A DNA stretch of 17,038 bases from Legionella genomosp. 1 (GTDB lineage: Bacteria > Pseudomonadota > Gammaproteobacteria > Legionellales > Legionellaceae): the NCBI GenBank assembly GCA_945889365.1, contig CAMDBQ010000010.1, positions 1 to 17,038 on the forward strand, read 5' to 3'. The position numbers and the translations under genes were made by a program. The first letter of the stretch is position 1. Each line of letters begins with the position of its first letter. Below the pieces are notes generated by a model, which saw only the letters and a program-made list of their open reading frames with translations, had not been told where the DNA came from and did no database searches. Shown here in pieces: positions 7,362-14,256 of the stretch.

Positions 7362-9065
7362 ATGCTGGATTTTAAAGTAAAAAATGAAGAAAAAACGGGC
7401 GATTTATTTATTGAAACGTCTATTAGCGGTAAAAACTTACTAACTACCGCTCAACTTAATAAAGGAACGGCCTTTACCTCTGACGAACGTCGCGCATTTG
7501 GATTGATCGGAAAATTACCTCATCGAGTTGAAACACTGAAAGAACAAGTACACCGTGCTTATTTACAATACAAACGCTACACCACCCCTCTCCAACAAAA
7601 TATTTTTCTCAATAATCTGCATGATAAAAATCAAATTCTTTTTTATAAACTATTAAGTTGTCATCTACCTGAAATGCTGCCTATTATTTACACACCAACA
7701 GTTGGGCTTGCAGTAAAGCATTTCAGTCATGAATACCGTCAACCGCGGGGTTTATATATTACCCATTCAGATCAAAATGATCTGGATGACATCATTAATA
7801 ATCGTTCAAACCCTGAAATCGACTTGATTGTCGTCACCGATGGTGAAGGCGTATTGGGTATTGGTGATCAAGGCATCGGAGGCATGGATATCCCTGTTGC
7901 CAAATTAATGGTTTACAGCTTATGCGGAGGAGTAGACCCAACGCGAACATTGCCAGTTTTCCTCGATGTCGGCACCAACAATCAAGAACTACTTGATGAT
8001 CCAATGTACCTTGGCTGCCGTCATAAACGTATTGAGCCGGCAAAATACGATGTATTTATTAACAAATTCGTAGACAGTATTCACAAGCGTTTTCCCCATG
8101 CTTTTTTACACTGGGAAGACTTCGGACGTAGCAATGCCAGACCGATACTAAACCGCTTCCAAGATAAGCTCTGTACCTTTAACGATGATATTCAGGGAAC
8201 AGGTGCTGTGACTTTGGCCGCCCTCTTGGCTGCATGTGATATCACCGGCTTAAATCTTGAAGATAACCGCATTGTTGTGTGTGGTGCGGGTTCGGCAGGA
8301 ACCGGGATTAGCGATCAAATTGTCGATGCCATGGTCATGCGCGGTTTGAGTCAAGAAGACGCTTATAAACGTTTCTGGTTGATTGACCGACAAGGATTAT
8401 TAATTGAGGGAGATCCTGAATTTACTGAAGCACAAATACCTTACGCACGAAAACCAAATGAATGCTCTGAATGGCCCGATTCGAGAACACTTAGAGATAC
8501 CGTACGTCAAATAAAGCCTACCATTTTAATTGGCTGCTCTGCACAAACAGGCGCATTCGCACAAGATATTATTGAAACGATGGCCGCAAACTGCGAACGT
8601 CCGATTATTTTCCCATTATCCAATCCGGATGAAAAATGTGAAGCACAACCTGCTGATATTATCGTATGGACACACGGCAAAGCCCTGATCGCTACAGGAA
8701 CCGCGTTTCCTTCCGTAGAATACCACCATCGTCTGATACAAATTGCCCAATGCAATAATGCCCTCGTTTTCCCTGGCATTGGTTTAGGTATTCAAGCTGT
8801 ACAAGCCACACGCTTATCAAAGGCAATGATTTGGGCCGCATCCCAAGCTCTTAGCGAGCTATCACCTAGCAAGAAAGACAGCTTCCTGCCGCTGCTACCA
8901 TTAATGGATGATGCACAAGCCGTTGCAAAACATATTGCCGTAGCGGTTGCTAGTGTAGCCATCGAGACGGGTTTTGCGCAAAACAATCAAGATAAAAATC
9001 TGGAAGCGTTAATTGAGGAAATATTTTGGGAACCACGGTATTTGCCATTCAAAAGATCTGAATAA
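7362..9065 (+). CDS. maeA: NAD-dependent malic enzyme (malate to pyruvate, MaeA/SfcA type)
   Basis: Oxidative decarboxylation of malate to pyruvate and CO2, linking the TCA cycle to pyruvate, the substrate of the dehydrogenase complex encoded nearby. The 567-aa length matches the large bacterial/eukaryotic malic enzymes. Visible motifs: MLPIIYTPTVG with the catalytic Tyr (Y110), VTDGEGVLGIGDQG (158-171), the catalytic Lys in IPVAKLMVY (K181), metal ligands in WEDF (E252, D253) and FNDDIQGTG (D276), and the dinucleotide-binding GAGSAGTG (308-315). The whole protein is collinear with the family and ends normally. The start ATG has no clear ribosome binding site (ATTAGATTGT precedes it). NAD over NADP preference is inferred from the MaeA-like length and order, not proven. 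Confidence 0.93.
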   Translation: MLDFKVKNEEKTGDLFIETSISGKNLLTTAQLNKGTAFTSDERRAFGLIGKLPHRVETLKEQVHRAYLQYKRYTTPLQQNIFLNNLHDKNQILFYKLLSCHLPEMLPIIYTPTVGLAVKHFSHEYRQPRGLYITHSDQNDLDDIINNRSNPEIDLIVVTDGEGVLGIGDQGIGGMDIPVAKLMVYSLCGGVDPTRTLPVFLDVGTNNQELLDDPMYLGCRHKRIEPAKYDVFINKFVDSIHKRFPHAFLHWEDFGRSNARPILNRFQDKLCTFNDDIQGTGAVTLAALLAACDITGLNLEDNRIVVCGAGSAGTGISDQIVDAMVMRGLSQEDAYKRFWLIDRQGLLIEGDPEFTEAQIPYARKPNECSEWPDSRTLRDTVRQIKPTILIGCSAQTGAFAQDIIETMAANCERPIIFPLSNPDEKCEAQPADIIVWTHGKALIATGTAFPSVEYHHRLIQIAQCNNALVFPGIGLGIQAVQATRLSKAMIWAASQALSELSPSKKDSFLPLLPLMDDAQAVAKHIAVAVASVAIETGFAQNNQDKNLEALIEEIFWEPRYLPFKRSE

Positions 9066-9084
9066 GGGGCTAGACAGGAACGCA

Positions 9085-9122
9085 TAGGGTGGACACGCCG
9101 CAGCGCCCCTTTCTCCACCCTA
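9085..9122. terminator. 9-bp hairpin between convergent maeA and the chagasin-type gene
   Basis: TAGGGTGGA (9085-9093) and TCCACCCTA (9114-9122) pair perfectly around a 20-nt GC-rich loop. An alternative 7-bp pairing exists (AAGGGGC 9064-9070 with GCCCCTT 9105-9111). It lies in the 66-bp gap between two convergent genes, a normal place for a shared terminator, but no U-run follows on either strand. Confidence 0.4.
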
Positions 9123-9131
9123 AAAGCACGT

Positions 9132-9497
9132 TTATTTTGCGCTAAAATTAACCTTCACTTTTTTTATCGTACCACTTTTCGGTTCCCAGCTTCGGGCATA
9201 ACTAAATAGCATAGTCATCGATTTAGGATACGTTACACCCTTAAGGCGTGAAAACGTAAATATCATTTCACCACCAGCACCTACCAACTTGGTCTGGGGC
9301 GCTAGATACTCACTACCTGACAGCTTTAAAATGGTTTTATCATACTGTTTAACTGCCCACTGATAACCCGTGGTTGGATTGGCAGGGAGCTTGATTACAA
9401 AGGGGTTACTATGCACGTCAACATTGACTGTCATTGTGTCCATAGAAAAAGCCAGAAAAGAATTTAGAAATAGAAAAAAACCTAATAAAGCTCGCAT
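9132..9497 (-). CDS. Secreted chagasin-type (I42) cysteine protease inhibitor
   Basis: Small exported inhibitor of papain-like cysteine proteases. The 121-aa product starts with a short signal peptide (hydrophobic 4-17, cut probably around Ser18-Met19). The three chagasin contact loops are recognisable: NPTTGY (40-45), the glycine loop GAGG (73-76), and RSW (102-104) in place of the common RPW. Size and beta-rich pattern fit the immunoglobulin-like chagasin fold. In its known biology the family controls endogenous or host cathepsin-like proteases; a bacterium living inside protists or macrophages could use it in either way, which is inference. It is downstream of the Cys-rich membrane protein gene but separated by an intrinsic terminator. 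Only a partial ribosome binding site (AGG) is visible. Confidence 0.85.
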   Translation of the reverse strand: MRALLGFFLFLNSFLAFSMDTMTVNVDVHSNPFVIKLPANPTTGYQWAVKQYDKTILKLSGSEYLAPQTKLVGAGGEMIFTFSRLKGVTYPKSMTMLFSYARSWEPKSGTIKKVKVNFSAK

Positions 9498-9510
9498 AAT
9501 TATTAACCTG

Positions 9511-9542
9511 AAAAATTATCGTCCCCACCTGCACGGGGACGA
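9511..9542 (-). terminator. Intrinsic terminator of the Cys-rich membrane protein gene
   Basis: On the minus strand an 8-bp GC-rich stem (TCGTCCCC with GGGGACGA, 9542-9535 and 9526-9519) with an 8-nt loop is followed by TAATTTTT. It sits 16 bases after the stop of the gene ending at 9558. It is the best-formed Rho-independent terminator in the window. Confidence 0.75.
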
Positions 9543-9557
9543 CATATTGTTTTTATA

Positions 9558-9857
9558 TTATTTTTTAGCTGCCGTCTTTTTCTCAACACCAACTTTTTCT
9601 TTCGCACTGACATCACACATTTCAGCGGAAGAACCACAACATTTACATCCACATGCACAGCCTGCTCCACACACTTTAGAAGCCATGTGCTTATGGCAGC
9701 AAAAAATTACGCCCACCAAAAACATCCCGAAAATACCAAAATCACTAGATGTAATCAGCGTTAAAATAACGGCCAAACTCACAAGAACAACACCAAATAT
9801 TCCGCACCAGTTCGCTTTACAACAAGCAGCAATACTACAATCCTTTTTATCATCCAT
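9558..9857 (-). CDS. Small Cys-rich protein with two membrane segments, unknown function
   Basis: A 99-aa protein with 13 cysteines that I do not recognise. The N-terminal part has C7, C12, C13 and C18. Two hydrophobic segments follow (about 19-36 and 40-54) with only TSSDFG between them, suggesting a hairpin. After FCCHKH comes a dense cluster CGAGCACGCKCC (63-74), then C81 and a Lys-rich tail. The cluster looks suited to metal binding or lipidation, but this is inference. The frame is open up to an ATG at 9899, but GGAG (9867-9864) lies exactly 6 nt before ATG 9857, so the shorter start is chosen. Promoter and terminator both fit, which supports a real monocistronic gene. Confidence 0.65.
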   Translation of the reverse strand: MDDKKDCSIAACCKANWCGIFGVVLVSLAVILTLITSSDFGIFGMFLVGVIFCCHKHMASKVCGAGCACGCKCCGSSAEMCDVSAKEKVGVEKKTAAKK

Positions 9858-9910
9858 AACATTCTCCATACGCAGGGTTAAAATGGGCCTAATCCACATA
9901 AATAGGCACC

Positions 9911-9939
9911 TTAATACATACTAGACCAATTCTGAGCAA
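9911..9939 (-). promoter_or_regulatory. Predicted promoter of the Cys-rich membrane protein gene
   Basis: Minus strand: -35-like TTGCTC (9939-9934), 17-nt spacer, -10-like TATTAA (9916-9911). The transcript would start near 9904, with a leader of about 45 nt before ATG 9857. Confidence 0.35.
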
Positions 9940-9967
9940 TATGAAACCATCTTCTAAAAAAATTACG

Positions 9968-10243
9968 TTAATTTAAACAGCGTTCCAACCCGAGATAACA
10001 TACGCCTGTAAAAGTGTAATTTTTATAGTTGGCAAGGTAATGTGGGGCTAATGTTCTGGATTCAGGTGTTGTTTCAAGTAAAGTGATAATTTGATCCCAT
10101 AGCGTGATGGGCATTTTTTCGCTCGATATTTTTTTATTTCCCGCCAATTATTAAATGGCGGCTTTAAAACTATCAAATGTTCTGGTGCTCTCAGTTAATA
10201 TTGGTTGGAGTCGGTTAATGGGGGTAATATTGGTTGTGGACAT
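9968..10243 (-). pseudogene. Frameshifted small gene, possibly an IS accessory protein
   Basis: An ATG at 10243 with a good ribosome binding site (GGAG 10254-10251, 7-nt spacer) opens a frame that stops after 30 residues (TAA at 10153-10151). The reading appears to continue in another frame as NNWREIKKYRAKK, then returns to the first frame after an A-run near 10113 as MPITLWDQIITLLETTPESR, ending at 9968. Two compensating shifts, one at an A homopolymer, would restore a protein of about 90 residues. The WREIKKYRAKK...LWDQII pattern reminds me of short helical accessory proteins of IS elements, but I could not test this. A 12-bp direct repeat (TAATATTGGTTG at 10196-10207 and 10225-10236) lies in its 5' part. 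Sequencing error is an alternative. Confidence 0.4.
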
Positions 10244-10517
10244 GATAACTCTCCGGCTGTTTGATTATTGGTTAATAACAGCAGAGACGTTAGCAGGAAA
10301 CAATTAACAGATCACACCGGGCTCTTCGGAAGCTCTCGACTCATTTCCCTGTTTTTTTCAAATATTTTAAACCAGAAACCCTCTACCAGTTGCCTTATAT
10401 CGAGAGGATACATTTTGTTGCATAATAATTATTTAATTAGGCCGCATGAAATCTTTTTGCGTTATTATCGCCCGTAAATTGCGGCGGTTCCGGGCTCGAA
10501 CCCACATCAACTTTGTC
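10244..10517. other. Intergenic stretch without a convincing gene
   Basis: I see no protein I can support here. A 69-codon plus-strand frame from TTG 10268 has no ribosome binding site and no recognisable content. Near 10486-10505 there is a tRNA T-arm-like string (GGGTTCGAGCCC on the minus strand), but the rest of a tRNA is missing. Confidence 0.5.
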
Positions 10518-11081
10518 TCATTTCCGCTGACGCGGTCCGAGAGCAGGTGTTGTAGATTTTTTGCCTGATTTTTTTGGTGCTGTAAAAATACTCATTGAGG
10601 CAGGGCCGGCACCTGCTACAGGAGGGGGAGGCTCACAAACATATTCGCCGCTATTATCAGGATCTGGGCTAAAACCAGGGCATCTTCCCCAAAATTCATC
10701 AGCATTTTCTGAAGTGGTTTTGATTTTATAACTTGTGCGCGCCGCCATTTCAGTGAGTTTATGGACTAAAAACTGCCCTGAGCCTTTAGATTCTAGGGCT
10801 TTCTGACTAGAAAGTAAAAAGCGAATGGTTTTTACTCTACCAACCGTATCATCGACAATCATCATGGCCATGGGGGCATTGGTCTCTGAATGCTTAGCAA
10901 TCCATAAATGTGCGTGTTTTTGTTCTGCAAGGGTTCTTTGCATTTGTCCGGCAATGGATAAAGCTTTTAGCATCATTGCTTTTTTTGATGTGTCTTTAGT
11001 CTTTTGTTGAAATGATTGTTCCCACGTACTAAGGATTTCTATCATTTCTGCTTTATTTGAGCTGCTTAAAGTAAAAGGCAT
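10518..11081 (-). CDS. GNAT-like acetyltransferase-fold protein with a Pro-rich/basic tail
   Basis: A 187-aa protein without signal peptide or membrane segment. The middle reads like a divergent GNAT fold: a strand pair (AHLWIAKH, APMAMMIVDD), an acetyl-CoA-loop-like region followed by a helix (KGSGQFLVHKLTEMAARTS), then KIKTTSENADEFWGRCPGF, matching the usual final GNAT segment where a crowded helix ends in a GF. The canonical Q/RxxGxG/A loop is weak (ESKGSGQF), so substrate and even activity are uncertain. The tail has PPPPVAGAGPAS and ends in a Lys/Arg-rich stretch (APKKSGKKS, GPRQRK). It has only a poor ribosome binding site. It sits among transposon remnants, so horizontal origin is plausible. 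Possible roles include self-targeting modification or a translocated effector; both are inference. Confidence 0.6.
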   Translation of the reverse strand: MPFTLSSSNKAEMIEILSTWEQSFQQKTKDTSKKAMMLKALSIAGQMQRTLAEQKHAHLWIAKHSETNAPMAMMIVDDTVGRVKTIRFLLSSQKALESKGSGQFLVHKLTEMAARTSYKIKTTSENADEFWGRCPGFSPDPDNSGEYVCEPPPPVAGAGPASMSIFTAPKKSGKKSTTPALGPRQRK

Positions 11082-11121
11082 AATATATGGTCGCTTTCTG
11101 ATGCTTATGTTTTTATTTTAG

Positions 11122-11322
11122 CATATTCCGACATTCTTGCCTAGACTGATGGGACAACCCTGCAGGGAAAGTTTAATCAACCAGCGATGCAAAGGACAAC
11201 AACATATGCGCTGGTCTAGGGAGGGACTGGATCCATTATTACAATTAAGAGCTGCGATTGGGTCAAATGATTGGGATAAAATTTGGAAAACTGCGGTTAT
11301 GAATGCCATTATCGCCCAATAA
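11122..11322 (+). pseudogene. 3' fragment of an insertion-sequence transposase
   Basis: The open frame follows a stop at 11119-11121 and encodes about 66 residues, including HMRWSREGLDPLLQLRAAI and SNDWDKIWKTAV. An RWSxEGxxxLLxLRAxxxSxxWDxxW pattern is what I know from the C-terminal end of ISLre2/ISKra4-type transposases. Catalytic parts and any start are absent, so this is a remnant. It ends 68 bases before the 3' end of the acetolactate synthase gene, with which it converges. The exact IS family is a guess. Confidence 0.55.
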
Positions 11323-11389
11323 AAGCACTTTTAATATTACACTTCCAAGGACCAACGCAGTAGGAGGGATGGTTCATTACATTAGAACC

Positions 11390-13036
11390 TTAATGACCTC
11401 CATCTGGATCCGTTGTTTTAAACAACTCCTGATTGTCTGAATAATCAATGGAGACATCAATCAATACTGGTTTATCCGATTGCATGGCTTGCTCGAACAC
11501 TGAATAGAATTGACTTGGATCGTTTAATTCAAAGCCAACCGCACCGAAGGCCCTGGCGAAATCAGGGATGTTTACCCGCCCGAAATCCACGCCACTTTTT
11601 CGTTTGTATTTCATGATCTCCTGCTCTAATACCATATTATAAGTGCCGTCCCGCCAAATAAAATGTATAAAATGCAAACGTTCACGCACGGCTGTTTCCA
11701 GTTCCATTGCGCTGAATAAAAACCCACCATCACCTGAAATGGAAATAACTCTTTCTCCGGGTCTGGCATAGTTGCATGCAATTGCCCATGGTAACCCAAC
11801 GCCCAGCGTTTGTTGTCCATTACTGAATAACAGTTGATGTGGGCGGTATGATAAAAAATACCGCGCCATCCACATATATACCGAACCGATATCACAACAA
11901 ATAGTGACGTTATCATCCACGGCTTTGCGTAGTTCATACATAAATCGTAACGGATGAATCGGTGAGCTCGTATAATGTTGACCTGATTCTATTTTATCCA
12001 CCAACGCCCGATGAAGTTGCTTTATTTTTTTACTGTTATGGATGTGTTTGCGCGGTTCAAGGTATTGGCCCACCGCGTCCACCGTCATTGCAATATCACC
12101 CAAAAGCTCACAAACAGGATGGTATGTGTTATGCACATCGCAACACGTGTAATTGATATGAATAATGGATTTTTTATTATCCTCATTCCATACTTCTGGA
12201 TCATATTCCACAGGATTAAAACCAATCGTGATAACCACATCTGCGAGATCAAGTATTTGATCGCCAAGCTGATTTTTAAACAAACCAACGCGGCCAATGA
12301 AACAATCAAACAGCTCTCGACTAATCACACCTGCAGCCTGATATGTGCCAATTACTGCAAACGGCTTGTATTTCAAGAGATTACGAATGGCCTGAGTATT
12401 TCCAGGCCTGCTAGCTTCCAGTCCCAGTAATATCACAGGTTGTTTAGCTTTGTTAATCAATTCAGCTGCCTGTTTTACCAACAAAGAAGGCGCGCTGCCA
12501 TAAGTAGGCATCTCCATAAAGGGTACTGGCGTTGTCTGGGTTAGTTCTGTTAACACGTCTTGCGGAAAACTAATAAAGCTCGCACCACTGCTTGGTGATT
12601 TAGCCATTCGAAACGCATTTGCAACCAGCTCTGGAATTTTATCTGCCATGTACACTTCGACACTGCTTTTAGTGACCGCTTCCATTAATTTAACGTTATC
12701 TACACCCTGGTGTGACTGTTTTCCACTCATCGCGCGCGTCACCTGGCCTGCCAATGCGACCACGGGATCACCTTCAGTGGTCGCGGTCAACAAACCCGTT
12801 GCCAAATTTGAAACACCAGGCCCTGACGTGACCAGAACAACCCCCGCTTTTCCTGTTAACCGACCATAACCTGCGGCAATAAATGCAGCATTTTGTTCGT
12901 GTCGACAAACAACCAGTTTGATATTTGAATCCAGCAGAGCATTATATACACTATCAATTTTCGCGCCTGGAATACCAAAAATGTATTCAACACCTTGTGA
13001 TTCCAAACATTTAACCAGTAACTCTGCTCCATTCAT
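11390..13036 (-). CDS. alsS: Catabolic acetolactate synthase (AlsS type)
   Basis: ThDP enzyme that condenses two pyruvates to 2-acetolactate, normally the first step of acetoin/butanediol formation. The 548-aa protein begins with the family N-terminus (GVEYIFGIPGAKID), has the catalytic Glu in RHEQNA (E47), SGPGVSNLATGL (71-82), the ThDP/Mg site GDGGFLFSAMELETAVR (435-451), and WRDGTYNMV (461-469), typical of the AlsS group rather than the FAD-containing anabolic IlvB/IlvI enzymes. Start ATG has AGGAG in AGGAGAGGGCAC just upstream. No decarboxylase (alsD) or regulatory subunit gene is next to it. It is flanked by transposase remnants on both sides (11122-11322 and 13105-13257), suggesting transfer or rearrangement. 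It would compete with PDH for pyruvate. Confidence 0.92.
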   Translation of the reverse strand: MNGAELLVKCLESQGVEYIFGIPGAKIDSVYNALLDSNIKLVVCRHEQNAAFIAAGYGRLTGKAGVVLVTSGPGVSNLATGLLTATTEGDPVVALAGQVTRAMSGKQSHQGVDNVKLMEAVTKSSVEVYMADKIPELVANAFRMAKSPSSGASFISFPQDVLTELTQTTPVPFMEMPTYGSAPSLLVKQAAELINKAKQPVILLGLEASRPGNTQAIRNLLKYKPFAVIGTYQAAGVISRELFDCFIGRVGLFKNQLGDQILDLADVVITIGFNPVEYDPEVWNEDNKKSIIHINYTCCDVHNTYHPVCELLGDIAMTVDAVGQYLEPRKHIHNSKKIKQLHRALVDKIESGQHYTSSPIHPLRFMYELRKAVDDNVTICCDIGSVYMWMARYFLSYRPHQLLFSNGQQTLGVGLPWAIACNYARPGERVISISGDGGFLFSAMELETAVRERLHFIHFIWRDGTYNMVLEQEIMKYKRKSGVDFGRVNIPDFARAFGAVGFELNDPSQFYSVFEQAMQSDKPVLIDVSIDYSDNQELFKTTDPDGGH

Positions 13037-13104
13037 GTGCCCTCTCCTATCATCCCATTTTACGATTATTGTCTTTAGATAGTGCTTTTTGTACTATAGC
13101 CTCT

Positions 13105-13257
13105 CTAGCGCTTGGTAATAATTTTAGCAGCTCCGTAGCTTGCGAGCTTATCCGTGATAATGACCCGAGGCACATACAGCAATCCTTTCAGCAGTTTAAC
13201 GAAAAATCGCTTAGCTGCCTCTTTGTTCTTACGGGATTTGTCACTTTCAGAAGACAT
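13105..13257 (-). pseudogene. Fragment of an IS6-family (DDE) transposase
   Basis: A 50-codon frame reads KNKEAAKRFFVKLLKG followed by LLYVPRVIITDKLASYGAAK, then stops. This is the core of IS6/IS26-type transposases around the second catalytic Asp (here in ITDKL). The N-terminal HTH, the first Asp and the final Glu are missing, so it is inactive. The ATG at 13257 probably is not a true start: similarity begins a few codons later, and the preceding bases belong to a 20-bp duplication of the end of the recombinase gene. It lies between that gene and alsS. Confidence 0.75.
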
Positions 13258-13285
13258 GTTTAATACTCAGAAGTCCTGTTTAATA
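13248..13285. repeat. Imperfect 18-bp tandem repeat at the recombinase 3' end
   Basis: CAGAAGACATGTTTAATA (13248-13265) and CAGAAGTCCTGTTTAATA (13268-13285) match at 16 of 18 positions with a 20-bp period. The second copy encodes the last residues and stop of the serine recombinase; the first is the junction with the IS6 fragment. It looks like a scar of insertion or replication slippage. Confidence 0.7.
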
Positions 13286-13851
13286 ACCATTGATTTTTTT
13301 ACCTCCGCTATCGTTTTTTTGCTGACGCATAATTCTTTCGTGATCCAGTCATAGCATTTACCTGCTTGTAGGAAAATTTTGATCTTCTCATGTTTGTCTG
13401 GAGTGGTTTTATTCTTGCTACCACGGATTCTACCAAATTTTACGCCATCACTTCTCGCTTTTTTAATCCCGGCTTTCGTTCGGGCATTAATCATGCCACG
13501 TTCTAATTCAGCAAATACTCCCGCTATTTGAAAAAATGCACGACCCATAGGACTTGTCGTATCCACTTTGTCACCGGAATCGAGCGAAATAAAATTTACT
13601 TTTTTTGTATTCAGTAACTCGACGATATCAATCAATCCTTTTAGCGAACGAGCTATCCTATCGATTTTATAAACAACCACAGAATCATTTTTTCTCAATG
13701 ATTCGATCATGGCCATTAACTCAGGGCGGTTATTGTCTTTTTCGCTGATTGATTCGCTGTACACTTTTTCGCAACCAGCCTTGAGTAATTCTTCCGTTTG
13801 CAGCGCCAGATCTTGGGTATTGCTGCTGACGCGGGCGTAACCAACTTTCAT
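13267..13851 (-). CDS. Small serine recombinase (resolvase/invertase family)
   Basis: Site-specific DNA recombinase that cuts through a 5'-phosphoserine link, as Tn3 resolvases and Hin/Pin invertases do. The 194-aa protein (from ATG 13851) has YARVSS with the nucleophile Ser9 or Ser10, IDRIARSLKGL with the active-site Arg pair (R65, R68), MGRAFFQIAGVFAELER (102-118) at the dimer helix, and a C-terminal HTH (about 155-186, ending CVSKKTIAEVKKSM). All catalytic residues are present and length is normal, so it should be active. An in-frame ATG at 13893 exists, but it lies upstream of the likely transcript start, so 13851 is preferred; it has AGGG about 11 nt upstream. Whether it resolves, inverts or belongs to a transposon is not clear; no tnpA is nearby. 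Confidence 0.9.
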   Translation of the reverse strand: MKVGYARVSSNTQDLALQTEELLKAGCEKVYSESISEKDNNRPELMAMIESLRKNDSVVVYKIDRIARSLKGLIDIVELLNTKKVNFISLDSGDKVDTTSPMGRAFFQIAGVFAELERGMINARTKAGIKKARSDGVKFGRIRGSKNKTTPDKHEKIKIFLQAGKCYDWITKELCVSKKTIAEVKKSMVIKQDF

Positions 13852-13883
13852 GTTTTTTTGTACCCTATTATCTAATATTTCAA

Positions 13884-13912
13884 ATTGTACCATGCCGGTA
13901 CAGTAAACTCAA
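13884..13912 (-). promoter_or_regulatory. Recombinase promoter with an overlapping palindrome (operator or crossover site)
   Basis: Minus strand: -35 TTGAGT (13912-13907), 17-nt spacer, -10 TACAAT (13889-13884), start expected near 13877 and a leader of about 26 nt to ATG 13851. Between and over these boxes lies a near-palindrome: ATTGTACC (13884-13891) and GGTACAGT (13897-13904), 5 nt apart, matching at 7 of 8 positions. A recombinase bound here would block its own promoter. Confidence 0.55.
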
Positions 13913-13951
13913 ATATACTTCCTGTATTGCACTGATTTTTCGCGCAGACCA

Positions 13952-13985
13952 TTAGTACAATTAAACTGTATTTTGATTGTACTAA
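13952..13985. repeat. 34-bp site with perfect 10-bp inverted arms upstream of the recombinase
   Basis: TTAGTACAAT (13952-13961) and ATTGTACTAA (13976-13985) are perfectly complementary, 14 nt apart. Both arms share the core ATTGTAC with the palindrome at 13884-13904. Serine recombinase subsites are commonly 28-34 bp with inverted half-sites, so this fits a second res-like subsite. Confidence 0.5.
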
Positions 13986-14045
13986 ACATCAGCAAATTAG
14001 TAACGTGGATTGATGGTACATGGGCTGTTTTGCACATAGGTTTCT

Positions 14046-14174
14046 GGCATGGTTCAAAAATCACGGTTTTTAGTGAACACTCGCATTCTACGAAAGAAAC
14101 TGTTTGCGTGTTTCTAATCAGGCTGTTACGGCAATCCATAAAAGATAATGTGTTTACTGAGATTGAACCATGCC
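14046..14174. repeat. 12-bp inverted repeat bounding about 129 bp of unassigned DNA
   Basis: GGCATGGTTCAA (14046-14057) and TTGAACCATGCC (14163-14174) are perfectly complementary. The enclosed 105 bp carries no gene I recognise; long frames on both strands cover it, but none has a ribosome binding site or known motif. The core ACCATGCCG also occurs at 13889-13897 in the recombinase control region. It may be a small non-autonomous element or a shared protein-binding site. Confidence 0.4.
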
Positions 14175-14256
14175 GAAAATCCGCCCAAAAATGCTCGGAA
14201 TACACTCAAAGATCTGGGTTTGGGATGCTTCCACAGAGATATAACCCCCGAAATTT

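Noticed and set aside
9370..9924. Long plus-strand frame (184 codons) over the chagasin-type and Cys-rich genes
   Set aside because: It is antisense to two better-supported genes with ribosome binding sites, signal peptide/membrane segments and a terminator inside it.
10268..10477. Plus-strand 69-codon frame
   Set aside because: Starts with TTG, no ribosome binding site, no motif, biased composition typical of non-coding AT-rich DNA.
10484..10508. tRNA gene or tRNA-derived attachment site on the minus strand
   Set aside because: Only a T-arm-like GGGTTCGAGCCC is present; the 5-bp T-stem does not pair fully and no acceptor, D or anticodon arms can be drawn.
12011..12430. Plus-strand frame of 139 codons within alsS
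   Set aside because: Antisense shadow of a clearly conserved acetolactate synthase.
13852..13893. ATG at 13893 as the recombinase start
   Set aside because: It lies between the predicted -10 and -35 boxes, so it would not be transcribed; the family N-terminus (KVGYARVSS) begins at ATG 13851.
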